From the NCBI GenBank assembly GCA_034509425.1, contig JAVTVJ010000040.1, positions 3,341,501 through 3,405,500 of the forward strand: a DNA stretch of 64,000 nt. The letters run 5' to 3'. The position numbers and the translations under genes were made by a program. A model generated the notes under the pieces. That model worked only from the letters and a program-made list of their open reading frames with translations, had not been told where the DNA came from and searched no databases. This DNA comes from Eopsaltria australis. Taxonomy: Eukaryota; Chordata; Aves; Passeriformes; Petroicidae. The stretch's first letter is position 1, and each line of letters begins with the position of its first letter. This document shows positions 1 through 13,160 of this stretch, piece after piece.

Positions 1-589
1 TTTCAAATACACAGATCACTCTGAAATAATTTGCACAGCAAACTTAAACAATTACTTTTTTATTGCTTGAAGCACCCTTTTCAACTTTCATTGTCACTAG
101 GGCAAAACAGCTTCAATCAAAAAAATCCCTTTAAAACAAACAAACGAATGAAGGGTCACGAATACTCAAAAATAACAATGTGGGTCTATTTTAGTAATCC
201 TCTTGGCACAGTAATTTGGAAGCTTCTCTCAAATGAACTGCTTCCAAGTTTCAAGGGTACAGATCATAAATAGATTTTTCAGGAAATTCACAAAGTTTGG
301 GTATGATAAGGAGTAGATAAATAAGGGCAACTTTTGAATTTACCTATGTGACTAAATAACAGAGAGAGTGGATTTGCTCCTCAAACAGGGCACCAGAATG
401 TTTCTTTTTCTTAACCCTTTATGGTGTTTTTTTCCAAATTAAATCTCCATCCTTCTTAGTGGAGACTTTATCTCCAGAGCCAGAGATAGCCTTTGAGCCA
501 GGCAATGAGAGGACACAGTACAATAAAGGACATAGAGGTCTTTGTGATGACAACAGGAAAAGCTCAAGGAAGAAAAGAGAGTGGCGCTG
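1..589. other. AT-rich intergenic sequence, no gene seen
   Basis: No coding sequence, RNA gene or repeat family could be recognised here. The short open frames on both strands are compositionally ordinary and show no known domain. In other vertebrates the 5' flank of PREP faces PRDM1 across a large intergenic gap, so this could be part of that gap, but nothing in the sequence proves it. Confidence 0.5.
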
Positions 590-940
590 AAGGATGTGTG
601 CCAGAAAAGGGCTAGAGAGGGAAGGGCTGCCGGGGCCGGGGAGGGAAGAAGGTGAAGGAGTCCTGGAAGTCGCTGTTATTTCAAGAGATGGCACAGATAG
701 GCAGGGAGCAGACTACAGAGCGGCCGCTGACCTTTGCCGAGTTTCATGTTACAGCAGCCGTAGGCTGCGAGCAGCGACAGAGCGGGTCCGTCCTCAGCCC
801 CCGCTGCCCCGCGGGGACTCTGCTTTCCCTGCAGGACAAAACTCGCACACTGCAGCCCGTCCTAAATCCCCCGATTTTCATGCAGGCTGCGTTCGCTCAG
901 AGTAGGGCTGGCAAAAAATTTTGACGCAACAGGATAAGAG
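590..940. promoter_or_regulatory. Isolated CpG-rich patch, candidate promoter or enhancer
   Basis: In an otherwise AT-rich stretch, about 350 bases are G+C rich with many CpG dinucleotides, including a NotI-type octamer GCGGCCGC at 720-727, a 'ccccgcgggg' palindrome near 809-818, and clustered CpGs between 715 and 900. Open frames cross it on both strands (for example 594-905 plus), as expected where stop codons are rare by composition, but none has a recognisable domain. The best reading is a small CpG island marking an unannotated transcription start or regulatory element; the strand is unknown. It lies about 14.4 kb upstream of the PREP promoter. It could also be a GC-rich exon of a non-coding RNA. 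Confidence 0.4.
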
Positions 941-3900
941 GAGGAAAGGACGCCTTGGTTTCTTTACCAAACCATACCAGTTTAGCTTTAATCATTGTCA
1001 AAGAAATAAAATGGATGTCTGAAGCGTTTCCATCTTCTCTTTTCTTATCGAGGTGAAAATGCACATAGAAATAATTCACAGAATCACAGAATAATTTTAA
1101 ATGGACAGAAAATATTTAGGAATACCTTTGCTTTCTTCTAAAGAAATTTTTTTCTGCTGAAGAAAATAAATCTACAGGATTTTTTAAAATAAAAACACGG
1201 GAAATAAGCATTGTTCAATTATTTCTCTATTTTAAATTTTATCTGAGCAAGAAAAGCTAATTTTCTTCTGACCATCTCTCCCTGTATAGGCATAATAATC
1301 TGGGAAAAGATGCAACATGATTGGCATTGTAAAGATTTTCTCATTAGTAGTAAAAAGAATATGGCAGATTCAAATTTGTGATTTTAATAATAAAGAAAAA
1401 AATTACATTAACTGGGTCACTTTCTCCTAAAGGATCCTAAAGCATTTCAGGAAAAAAACTCTAAAGGATAAAGGATATGCTATTGACAGTCAATCATTCT
1501 TCTGTTGAAAGTCAGCACCTTGTTGGCAGCAGTACTACCCAGTTATTTAAGACAGGAAGTGAAATATATTTAATTTAATTGCACGAATAATGTATGTGGC
1601 TGGAGCAGTACTTTGATATGGCATTTGGTCACGTCACACATTTAATAGCTGTGTTATTGTGAAAACTGCTGTGCCATTCTCCACAGCCCAAGTGGTCAAC
1701 ATCATTACATCTGAATGAAACAGTATGGCACTACCCTAAATATCAGCTGGGACACTGATTCAGTGCTGACTCAGAGGGGGTATGCTAACATGCTGAATTA
1801 CTGACACTGTTCTCCACACAGTGGTTACTTGGACGTTTTCTCCTGTAAGCAGAATCTTTGTTTCACTTATTAGTTTTGAGAACTGAAAGGTACATAGGGT
1901 GTGAAAGCCTCCTTCAGAGAACTGGAGTTACCACTCATTCTTAGTTTGCTCTTCTGATCTAAGTAGGCTACAAAACAAAACCTGAATACAGAAACAGTGG
2001 AAGTTCTGTGACATTTCAGAATACTTTTTATTGAAGTCTGGATATATCCTCAAAACAATTTTCACTCTGTTTTCCAGAAATATTTCAAAGACTTTGCTTT
2101 CTTTAAAAGTGGAATAAGCAGGAATTTAAATCCTGCAGTTCAACTTGTTCAAACTTGTATGCAACTGATCACGTCAGTAAATACACACATAGGCACCACA
2201 GAGAGTATCACATCAAAAAGGTGCAGTACAGCTTTTTTTTCTCAATAGAAAGCCTGCTGTGCTTGTTGTTTAGAATCTTTTTGTGTCTTTTGGGTGTCTC
2301 CTTGTCCTGGAACTGCTTTCCAGGTATGTGAAAAAGTATGGCCTCTTAGTTACTTCCCCCAGCCCATTTTGTGAGAGTAAGACAAGTTAATTGTGCTTGA
2401 CGATATGGATGACCCTTTCAAGTCGTGTAAAATGATACTGCTCTGCTTATCACAGGTAGATAACTACTAATATTATGTGTACTGTCTATGGGAAGAGAAA
2501 GGGTCTTGTTTGTTTTGAATGTTTTCAAAGGTAGGAAACAAAGGGTCCTGTGGGGACACCAGCACACAGCAGACAGTGCAGCTATACAAATCAAACTTAA
2601 AAGACAGCAACCTGCAATAAAAAATAGGTGAAAGACAAAAATCTGGCTGTTTCTTTATGATAAGACTAACCAATTTCACTGAGGTATATAGCAATGAAGA
2701 AGTAAAATATCATATTTAACTCACGCAGAACTGCTAACTGGAGCTTACTTCTAGTCAGTCATTATTTTTATTGAGTGAATTCCCCAGTTATCACTTATTT
2801 TTAACCAGGCTAATGTATGTTAATAAAATACATTTAAAAATGGGCATCTCTCAGAATATGGGTCAGAAAATACTTTGTCATTTTGTTCATAAAAGATCCA
2901 AAGAAAAGGTGGTCTAGAGCCTGAAACCTTTGCATTATTCTGTCATTAATCATTACAGCTTAGGAGCACAGGTCACTAAATCTAACTACAAACAAACTGC
3001 CTCAGTACAAGGGTCTTTCTTTGTAAACATGGGCACCAGTCAGCTTATATTCAATAGAAGGGCAAAGCAGGATGAGGAACACATAACACGTATTGCACTC
3101 TGAGGAATCACATTTTTAAGTCAGTGGAAAATGTCTCATTAGTTTGAACTGGCTTTGGATCAAGCTCCTGAAGGTTTCAAAAGACATTGCCAGCATCTGT
3201 GGACTTCAGACAGCCTCACTTTTGGAAGCAGAATATAGTTTCAAGTGTTATTTTAGAATTGTATACCATGCGCTGCATCATTTGCAGTAAAACAATATGA
3301 TAAGAAAGATCAAGTATATATTTCATTTGACAGATTTTGTGTTATCTGCAAAACAAGAATGTAAAGTATAGAATTGCTGGGCAGGCAAAGAGCTGATTGA
3401 GGAAAGGGATCTCTCAACAGAGCTCAGTGGAAACACCACATTACAGAGAATAATGAAGATCCCAGATCCCCAATGCCTCATTTTTTTTGGAATAATTAGG
3501 GGTTCACTTACTAAGGGTCAGATCATCTCGTTGACCTCTAAACTTTCTGATCTTTAAGGAGCTCCTCAAAAGAGGCAAAAATCAAACAAGAAGGTACTAT
3601 CTGCCTTTTAAAGGGAGTTTTCAGGAAATCAAAAATAAATTATTTCTCTGAACTTAATCAAACCATTCTAAATATTTTTGGGTTTGAAGCCGTTCAAAAA
3701 GGTAACTATTACCACAGCTGAGTGAAAACATAATTTATTTGTAGTATGTTACAGAGAAGAAATGCATTTTTTAAATGACTACAAATGAAAATTGCCATTG
3801 CTAGTTTTAAAATAAAACTTTTTTAGGACAATTTTTCTTTACATTTTGATATTCAGGTTTTATTGTGGAAAAGCTGTTAATTTGAAATTTCTTGGAAAAG

Positions 3901-6900
3901 CAGAAATTTGGGGGAAAGCAATCAAAGTATTGGGGCTGGATTTTTTTGAAAATCCTGTCGAAATATCACAGTATTAGTTAGTAGATTTGAAATAGTTGGC
4001 ACATATTAAATATATAGTTAATAAAATATGCCATGTAATGAAAATGCAATCGGATGGTGAAGTGGGAACAAATGGGTGAGTCAAAAGATCCAGTTCAACT
4101 TTTATCTTGCAAATATGGACACTGAAATGCTCTGAATCCTTTTGATTTCAAAAAAAGATCTATAATTTCTTTTCACCAATAATAGAAAACCCCAACATCA
4201 AGGTGATTGAAACAGTTTTGTAGCATGCCTGTGAAAAAAGAGACATAAAAAAATTATGTGGTTGAAAATGAATGTTTTGTTAATGCCACAAATGCATACA
4301 GAAAAATATGTACTAGATAATGAATGGTATGTGTTCACTTTATTTACATAAGGTTGCAAGAAAAAACTATCTCAAAGGATCTACAGGGTGATAGAATTCA
4401 ACATTGATACCACTGTGTTGTATCTGAGTGTTAATTTACTATAATGGCTACACAATTTCAGTTCACTTATAGCATGAAACACTAAAGATTTTAATTAGGA
4501 AGATAATAACACCCTTTCGTGCTTATATTTTTCCTGTGTTTTATAAACAAATGGATCTTCTGACTTTCATCTGACCCCAGATACTGCCATGAAACATCTC
4601 TTTAAAATATTGCATGAAAACTTCCTTCTGTTCAAAACAAATCTTACCATTGTACTAATTGCTGTAACAATGTGCTTACCTTCCTCTGCTGTTAAAACAG
4701 AATATTAAACCAGCAACTTCAGACATATTTACAATTTCTCTGCTACTCAGAGAAAATCTCTCACAAAAAGGAGAAGGTCAGAAACATCAAGAAAACCCCT
4801 TGTCTTTGCTACTGCTCTTGATTTTACGTAGAAAGCACTAAGATTACAAAGATGCTCATGTACCCAGCCTCTTTGAAATCACAATACTTGTTAGGTACTG
4901 AAATCCTTTCAAAGTATTTAAGCTTTACATTGCAGTGATAGCCTGTAGTGTGCAATTATTGGGCAAACAGCAGTGCTCTTCCAAATTCAATTCAACAGCA
5001 ACAAGAATAATTGATCAATTCTGTATTCTGAAGTAAAACTACTCCTTGTAGTAGTTTTCATGTAAGGCTTAATTTTATCTACAGGAAAATCCTCAGATAT
5101 TTTGCTGATTCCTTTAGGAAAGATTCTTTTGACCTATGTGGAAAATAATTTGCAAGAAAGCAGTGCAAGCATAAGTTTTAGAGCTCTCATAAAACATCAT
5201 GCATGGGACAAGTTACATAGAAGAACGGACTCTGTCCATAGAGTTATCAGTTAGGTTAGTGGTTAATGTGTAATCTTCGATCTACAAACCCTGAAAAACG
5301 AACCCTCTGCACTCCATATCACCTCGAAAAATGTGTGGGTATAGTCACTTTCCATGATCTCATAACTTAATTACTGATTTTGTTAACTTCACACTATTAA
5401 GCAGAACCAAAGTTCCCCTTACATCTTTTTTTTTACCACAGAGAAAATAGTCATGCTAAAATGCTACTTTCAATTCTCCTGATACATGCAGTTTTATTAT
5501 AGCATTTTTTACCTAGATAGAGCATTAAAACTATTTTAGGTTTTTCTGAGTCATATAACTCAGAACTGTAACACATAACTATATGAACATCTAGAAGATG
5601 TATTTTAATTAACTTATTTAAGGATCTAATAAACCATTTAATATAAGAAATGGCATTTGCCATTCTAATGAAATTGATCAAGCAAGGTGTCACTAATTTT
5701 AAAATTTGAATATTTTTTGTTAGCATCTTTTTAAAAGCTAATCTGTATTATGCCAGCCAAGCTTCTATGTTAAGCCTGATTTAAATGTAGATTTTTTTTT
5801 ACTGCATTCTCTTCTCACAAGCCATGAGATAGACACATAATGCAGAGTTATGCAGATACCTTTGTAACTATTTTGATTGTTGCTACTACACACTAGAACT
5901 AGAAGTCCCACAGAAATACTTTTTGTGCTAGGTGAAAATGGATTTAGCTTTGTTATTTTCCCTTAGCATCATCCATACTTAGAGGAAACTTACTCAAATA
6001 GAAATGAGATTCAGGGGGACATTGTGTTCCCTAAAATCCCTAAATAAAGACCTTTTCCCTAAATTATGACCCTGTTCCCTAAATAAATATTCGGCCTTCG
6101 GAAGTGACTGAACTTTTATTGAACCCCAAAGTTTTGGCTTATCTCTTAGGCAATGGTTGGGCTGGTTCTTATTTATATCCCTATTTAAAACAAGCTGGTT
6201 AATTCTCGGGTTTGCTTTCAAATTTAGTCACACATGGAATGTCTTAATTGTTTGTTAAAGGAACAGCAGGTTGTGGTCAGGGTCAAATGCCCTTGTGCTC
6301 AACGGATTTTAACTTTGCATAGTACTTACTCTTGAGACCGTGATAAGCAAACCTAGAGGCAGATCAAGCTTTATGTGAGAGAAGTGCTGAGTGTGCAGGT
6401 ATGCAAGGGCAGGGGAAAGGAGGAGGGGACCTGAATTCATGGGACTGGGCATTTTTCACTGTACCATACTGGTAAATGAGCTTTCAGAGCATGCTTTTGG
6501 ACAGCAGTGGATTCTGCAAGATTTGTAGCAAAACGATGCAAGATGTCTCCACTGCAGAGTTAAGCTGGATATTAGGAGACAGGTTTAGGTATATGGGCTG
6601 GAAACTTGGTTATGTGTTCAGTCCTGCTAGTTACTCATCACCTGCTTTGTAGGTGCAAGCTGGACAACAGACCTGCTGATGGTCCTCCAGTGGTGCCATT
6701 CAAGAGTTCTGTTTCCCTAGACCAGATGAAGTCCTCCCTGAGTCACTCCAAAAGGATCTTCAAGTAGTTTAATCAACACAGCATAAGGTAACATAAGATT
6801 TCTGCTCACACATGGTGAAGATGTCCTTTGCTGTACTTGAGGAAAGGCAAGGACCTGGTGGAGTGACAGAAGCATGAAGTTCCACAGAAGACCAGCCTAC

Positions 6901-9384
6901 AATCATGTGCCTGACTATTTGACCAGTGGAGCCATGGGCTGGTTGAGTGGTTTCTAAGGCAGACTTCTAGGGAGCTGAGTAATTAAGGCTCTCCTCAATT
7001 CCTCGCTGTCATTCCAAACCTGATCTTGCCCGTTCAGGAACACATTAAGAGGGGGACCGGAGGGGTTGAATGGCAATGGGGAAGACATGGATAAATCTCT
7101 TTTTTTTATGTGACTTGTGAAGTGTCAGGCTCAACTCTGATCGCTGAGCTCCTCTCCTCACTGGTGAGCAAATCATCCTGAAAAGGAAAAGTTAAGAGGA
7201 ATAAATTGGGGGGGTTGATCTCCCCTGGCTATGGTGGGCGGTAGGAAGTAGATAGCTCAGCAGGCAAGCCACCTGCTCCAGCCTGGTGGTTGGCACAGTG
7301 TCTATTTTGCATATCAGGCTGCCTCCAGGGAATAAAAAAAGGGTTAACTCAGACAACTACGATTTCAGCTCAGTGCTCTGCAAAGGGAAAAAGGAAGGCT
7401 GCTCTGTGTTTCCAACCAAGGGACTTGTTCTGTTTGATTTCCCTTGGAGAACACAAGTTGCCAACTTTTCCACTCCCTGGAACAAGGGCTCTGGCTGAAT
7501 TTATTTTCAGCACCCTCCAGAAAATGAAGCTGTTAGGTTTATTATACTGAAACTAGAAGACAAATTCAATTTCTTTAGTAGGTGTAGGGGCATGGCTACT
7601 AAATTTACTGTGCTTTTTCCAAAGGTTTGAATCTTGGAGCAAGTCTGTCTGCTGCCCCAATGTGTCTGTCTTTGGCTGGAACTCCCCAGCTCAGAGCTGC
7701 CAGCTTGAGCAAAGATCTAATGTAGACAGCTGCCTTCAGTTAGCTCTGGTAAAAGAGAAATCCTAAGAGCTGTGTAGAAATGTGTCTTTCTCCATGTGAG
7801 TGGTATCAGTAAAAGGGCAGTGAGTGCTCAAGTGATTAAGAAGGCTGTTTTACAGCAACATGCCAGTCTCCCACAAGACAAAAAGAAAATCCAGGTAGCA
7901 TTACACAAGAGAAAGGTACATTTCTTTCTCTGATCTCTTTAGTGCTTACAAGATTTAGATAACATGCTTATCATGAAGCAAACGGAGATATTTTGCAAGT
8001 TTTACTTGGTGTGGTAACAACTGTTACCCTTTATACCTTTGTAAATACCCTGAAGTTCGCAAGAGTAAGCGCATAAATAAAGTGAACAAACACAGCCTAA
8101 CTCCAAATACCTCTTGGCTTTTCACATACATCTCTAATTACATTATGAGGATGAAATTTTGTGAGGTTGTAATAAAATAAAATTATTTAAATAAATAACT
8201 GACAAAATAGTCATACGGCCAGAATAAATTACCATGACATTTTTAATTACTAAAGTAAGTTTTGGTAGGAGGGAATGAATAATATTAAAAGATTTAATTA
8301 GTGAATTCAGAGAGGGATTATTTACAGCACTAACATCAACAACATAACATCTAACATAATTAGAGATCAAAGAAAGTCTACCAGGCAAGCAAGACCCTTC
8401 TTGCAGAAGATGTGGTGTCCTAGTCTTTAATTCTTGCTTTTCTCTCATTTAGGTTTCTTTCCCTAGTACTTTTATTTCCTCTAGAATATTTAACTGTAGA
8501 TAATTAAATAATTTTTGTAAAGGATCAAATAACCTGCAGCAGTTGTCTGTTGGTTCTACAGAAGCTAAACATCAGAAATGGGTGAAGAATATTCACTTCA
8601 CAATCCCACTAGATATGAGAGGAATGGGGCGAAGAGGAGCTAAATAACATCACTGTTATTTAGCACAAATGCTTGTTTAAATATTTTTTTCAAGATTCAT
8701 AAAGGGTTCTTCTGACCTGGGTAATTTCAGCAGTGCTTTGGAATAGTTGGTCTATGAAATTATAGGGCAGAGGTCTTGTTTTACCTTGGCCCTGTCCTGT
8801 GTATTTTGATGACTCTTAGGCATGTGCAGAGTTTAGAATAGGAGACCTGCCAAGAGGCAAAAATAAATTAGATTAATTAGACGCAATGAATTAGAGGGAA
8901 GTTTGAGAGCAATTTTTTTGTGGAATTTTTTTCTACACGAATGTGTCATACTTATTTCTACAATTTCTCTGATTTGTTCCATGTTTTCTGGCTGTACTCA
9001 GGAACCTGTTCCAGGCACTGAAAAATATCTCTTCTGTCTAGACTGAATGAAAAAGGAGAACATCTAATAAAAATATTCAGAAGAGGAATTTAATTCCATG
9101 AAATTTGCCTCAATTTCTCCTTCACATTTTCTGTAAGTATTTGAAACCATAGGGATAGAAAATCTAAAAAAAAAAAAAAAAAAAAAAAAAATTTGCAAAA
9201 ATTTAATTAACTTGTGACCATTTACTGAATAAACCCCATAGGGCTTCTGTACCAGCCCCACACTACATTAGAATGTATCTCTTTAAAAGTTTTGGTCGTA
9301 AGATTAAAAATTAGTTATTAAAAGATTTTCTTATCAACAAATCACATTTTGGAACAGGAGAATAACATGCCTCATTTTTCTCCA
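941..9384. other. Intergenic sequence upstream of PREP, no gene seen
   Basis: About 8.4 kb of AT-rich DNA without a recognisable exon, RNA gene or well-preserved transposon. It contains ordinary homopolymer runs, and a 26-base poly(A) run listed separately at 9166-9191. Conserved non-coding elements may be present but cannot be judged from a single sequence. Confidence 0.5.
9166..9191. repeat. Poly(A) homopolymer run (26 nt)
   Basis: An uninterrupted run of 26 A follows 'aatct'. No target-site duplication or retroposed coding sequence was seen next to it, so it is treated as a simple mononucleotide tract rather than the tail of a processed pseudogene. Confidence 0.85.
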
Positions 9385-9850
9385 GTCTTCTGTGAGCTCC
9401 AAAGGGTTCTGTCCTTGGTCGGCTTCCCTCCTCCCACTGGAAAGGGCACCTCCTCTCTGGGGAAGGTCACCCGTAAACACAAGCCAAACTGCTCACACTG
9501 ATGACTCAAATCCACCCGTCTGCTCCAGTCTGTCCAAGCCCAAAGCTCAGTCTGCTTCTCTCTGAATGTCTCGCCATCAGCTCAAGCTCAGTATGGCTCA
9601 CCAGAGCTCTTAATCTGTCTTCTAAGCTCTCTTTGCTAGTGCTTTTTCCAGCCACTGTGGTTAACATCACAGGCTGTTTTGTTGCTTGGGCCTTGAGCTT
9701 GTCCAGTACCTTCAGTCTAGGACTCTTGAGGCTCTCTATAAATTTTGATACACAAAACTTCAAAGCTTTGACCTTCCTCACACTTCCACACAGCATAACA
9801 GAAAGCTTTATTTCTAAGCCATTTGAACGCTTACATTCAAAATGTATTAA
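9385..9850 (+). mobile_element. Ancient LINE fragment, L2-like reverse transcriptase
   Basis: Read on the + strand with frame changes, this stretch contains decayed reverse-transcriptase motifs of a Jockey-superfamily non-LTR retrotransposon. Around 9391-9440 one frame reads APKGSVLGRLPS, matching the usual GVPQGSVLGPLLFS block. Near 9495-9530 the sequence corresponds to the catalytic YADDTQ block (seen as TDD and then MTQIHPSAP after a frameshift). Downstream, ECLAISSS...LTRALNLSSK...LLVLFPATV follows the CLxxISSWMxxxxLKLNxxKTELLVF pattern typical of L2, and INFDTQNFKALT resembles the next block. The DDTQ form and the spacing fit L2 better than the FADDTKL form of avian CR1. It is a dead relic with several frame breaks. 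The exact family needs a repeat-library comparison. Confidence 0.6.
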
Positions 9851-12800
9851 ACATGGGTAGATGATGACTGCAGAAGATATTTCTAGATGTGGAGGCTTTT
9901 AAAAGGAGCTAAAACTGTTTTACTTTCCAAGAAAAATATATCAGATTCCCCACGTTTAGTGTATTTCAAATTCTGTCAACATGCCATAATCTGTTAACAG
10001 GAAGCTGCCTACTGGTTTGCTCACTGCCAAGATTAGGGGCGACATTCCTACGCTCTTGAAATCATTGACAAAACTTCCTATGACTTCAATAGGCAGAAGA
10101 TTTCATTCAAAGCAAGAAGAATTTTATCCTTACATTTTCAGAATGGAAAAGAATTAAAAGCCTTCTTCCAATTCATACTTATCGCCATTTTCAGATACTG
10201 CCATGTAAGAATTATTTATACTGTCGTCCTTTTCTATATAAAGATTACCTTAGTTGCTTTTGACACTGAAGGCAGGAGTTAGCATAAAAAGTGTTTTTGC
10301 AACATACAATAACAACAACAACAAAAGATATTTTGGAAAGGCAAAAGTAAACAATAAAATTAACACTTATATTTATTTCCATTTTACTAATATGGATTTG
10401 CTACCTTTACACACAAAAGAATGAACATAATTTCTTTAGATAGAAAATTAAATTTATGAAGATAATTATTTTTTCAGAGTAATATTTGTTGGGAGGAGGT
10501 GGAGGAAGGGCTGAGTCAAGATTCAGTGAAGTAAATGTGAGAAAAAAATAGACACAAAAACTTCTATTGACTTTGTTTGACTTTTTGTCACATCCTTCTG
10601 CCCTGTTAAATACTGTGTAGCAAGAAAAGTTCAACTTCTTCTAACTTGTCTTCTGCAAGAGCCTTCTTAAGAAGAATTTGGCAAATACTTGAGCCATGAG
10701 TCCCAACTGAATTGTAAAGGATTAGGATTAATTTCCAGAAATGCTGAAGTAAGTATAATCTAGGTGTCAGGAACACAGTGATATGGTGCATAAGTAGGCA
10801 CCAGACCTACAAACCTTGCAAACATTGAAGGTCTCTGTGAAAACGTATTAAATGACCCAAGCACACCATATGCATTGAGACCTGAGTATTGACTATCTAC
10901 CCAGGGACACAAGGGTGCAGATTTTACTATGTGATCTCAGGTTTTTGGCAAATCTTCTTTCAAAAGTAAATTATATGTTAAAATATAATAATAATAAAAA
11001 AGAGTCAATTAAAAATATTGGTCATCAGTCTTGTCTATGATTAGAATTTTGTTCATTCTTCACCTCAGGTCACTGCACAAGTAAAAGGTGAACCTAAAAC
11101 ATTTTAACTTTCATCTGTCTGAAAACGTTCCTCCAAAGAAAAGTGATTTTGGATTGGATGTAGTTATACTAGGATCTGTGCATTCATCCTCCTACATCAG
11201 TTTAGATATGTTGGTTTAGATTGCCTACCTTTTAATACTTCTTTGTAATTGCAGTGCCATACTAATGCTTTGTGGACATCGCTACATCACTGAACTGACT
11301 TCACAGCAGTATAACTACATGTAAGCACACCAGTGCACATACCCAGGGCAAGCTAGAGGATGATTCTGCAGCATGACACTGACTTTAATGTACCCATCCT
11401 GTCCCATGGCATACAAAGAATTTTAACACAATTAAAAATCGTTTTGCTTGATTGTACATTCAAATATTGACCAGACTTATATCATGTAGAAGTTTCTGTA
11501 ACTGAGATAATAAATCATATTTTATTATGTAAGCCACTTCATAATCCAGCTAAAAAACAAGCAACCCTTTAATTATCCATAAACAATACACAATGATCAT
11601 AATTAATGTGTAGAGTAGATCAACATAATTTAGGAATCAGAGAATCACTGAAAATCAACAGGGCTTAGGCTCTTGAGTCAGTGCTTCCAAAATAGAAACC
11701 CATCGAACCCTGATGAGACAATTTAAGAGTCACATTCCTCCGAAATTGGAGTTAGTTGTACAACTCAGCATAAGCGCATCATAGCACAAGACTGAGGCTC
11801 TGCTGACACCTGTTGATAAACATCTGAACAGCAGAACTGATATCACAATTAAGTAAATGAAATAAAAAACATATATAAGAAAACAAGGGTAAAGGTACAG
11901 ATGTGTCTTCATTCTATAGCAGAAAGGTTTCCAGTTATTGGTAAGTCATAATGTGAGTGAGGTTGGGGAAAGAGCGACAAGGGAAGGTAAAAACAAAATT
12001 TGCTGCTAGACTTTTTGTCAGATCTTCCCTGATCAAGATGATGAGTTCACTTCCTACTGAGTCAATATACTACTTGCAGTGAGTCATTGTGGAGATGCTG
12101 ACTAAGCTGAAAGAGATTTGCTAATGACTGGATGATCAGCAGAATTATAATTAATATCAGCAGAGACCAGCATCTGTTTTGCAAATGATCAGAACATGGG
12201 AGTGTGATAAGACAACAAAGACTACTGAGAGATTTTCAAACTTTTTGTTTTAAACATAGGAAGGTAATTTTTGCTTACTCAGCAATTTATCCTAAAAACA
12301 CAGCAAATATCAAAGTTGAAATCAGCTGGTGTTGGTTGGGCCCAAAAAAAGGTAAAATTTTAGTAGAAATTTACTTTCTGCTACAACACTAACAATTAAG
12401 ATAGGCTTCAAATTTTCAGTCACAGCACAGTCCTAATGTGAATCACTTTTCATTTCGAAGCAAACATACTGAAAAAGGGAGAAAAGTGCTACACCTTTCA
12501 TTATAAGGATTTCTGTTATCAGACTGCACACTGCACTCTTTCATTTGTACAGGGGGTGCATGGTGTCAGGTAAGAAAGACATGTTTTGGGCAGTGTTTTA
12601 GATACTATGTGAACCTGTATTTAGTGCTCTTTTGATAGGAAAAGATCCGACAGTGTAGATTTGCTCCTTCTGCTGTTGTTCACTTCCTTCTTCACCCACT
12701 ACCCCCAAAAAAACAAGTGAGAAATTTACAGTTCAGAGCAAATTCACTTTCTGTCTCTGGTGCTCACCTTTGAAAGAAAATTACTGCTTGTAAAATTACA

Positions 12801-12944
12801 GGTCCGAAGATCTTATCTTGGACAACTTTGTACTTGGGGGGTTTTCGTATATTCCCACCTCTCTGTGTCCAGGATGAATTGAAAAGTATTGTGATGGGTA
12901 ACTGCTGTGCTTACTGGATGCTTGCCAGCCCATTCAGGAATTAG
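9851..12944. other. Intergenic sequence, no gene seen
   Basis: AT-rich DNA with short simple repeats such as (AAC)n near 10308-10325 and (AAT)n near 10986-10998. No exon, RNA gene or clear transposon was recognised on either strand. Confidence 0.5.
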
Positions 12945-13160
12945 CCTGCCCTGCTCTGAGAGCGCTGCTGGAGCCTGAGGAGCTGCGGGCGCTGCCGTGT
13001 GGAGCCGCGGAGCATCCGTGTGGCCAGGCTGCCCTCTCCCGCCCGCTCAGGGAGCTCCAGCTGTGTGGAGGAAGCGCAGCTGCCCAAAACTCCAACTACA
13101 CCTCACACTGGCTGCTTTTACAGCACGAAGCTCATCTTCGGAGACGTTGTGGAAATGCCC
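12945..13160. promoter_or_regulatory. Small GC-rich, CpG-containing patch upstream of PREP
   Basis: A locally G+C-rich segment with CpGs clustered between about 12961 and 13075 (agcgctg, gcgggcgc, agccgcgg, cccgcccgct). It is about 2 kb upstream of the PREP CpG island. Two overlapping short open frames cross it (12997-13260 and 12999-13271 plus), neither with a recognisable domain. It may be a distal promoter element or an upstream non-coding exon. No direct evidence of function is visible. Confidence 0.3.

Noticed and set aside
1073..1098. Short 'cacagaatcacagaataa' resembling an antisense CR1 tail
   Set aside because: The flanking sequence does not continue into CR1 3' UTR, so the resemblance of about 18 bases is not enough.
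7236..7310. tRNA- or SINE-like segment ('gatagctcagcaggcaag') with a box-A-like word
   Set aside because: No convincing box B at the expected distance and no cloverleaf could be drawn by eye.
11630..11670. 'gaatcagagaatcactgaaaatcaac', possible antisense CR1-like start
   Set aside because: Only a short resemblance; the following 100 bases do not follow the CR1 3' UTR pattern.
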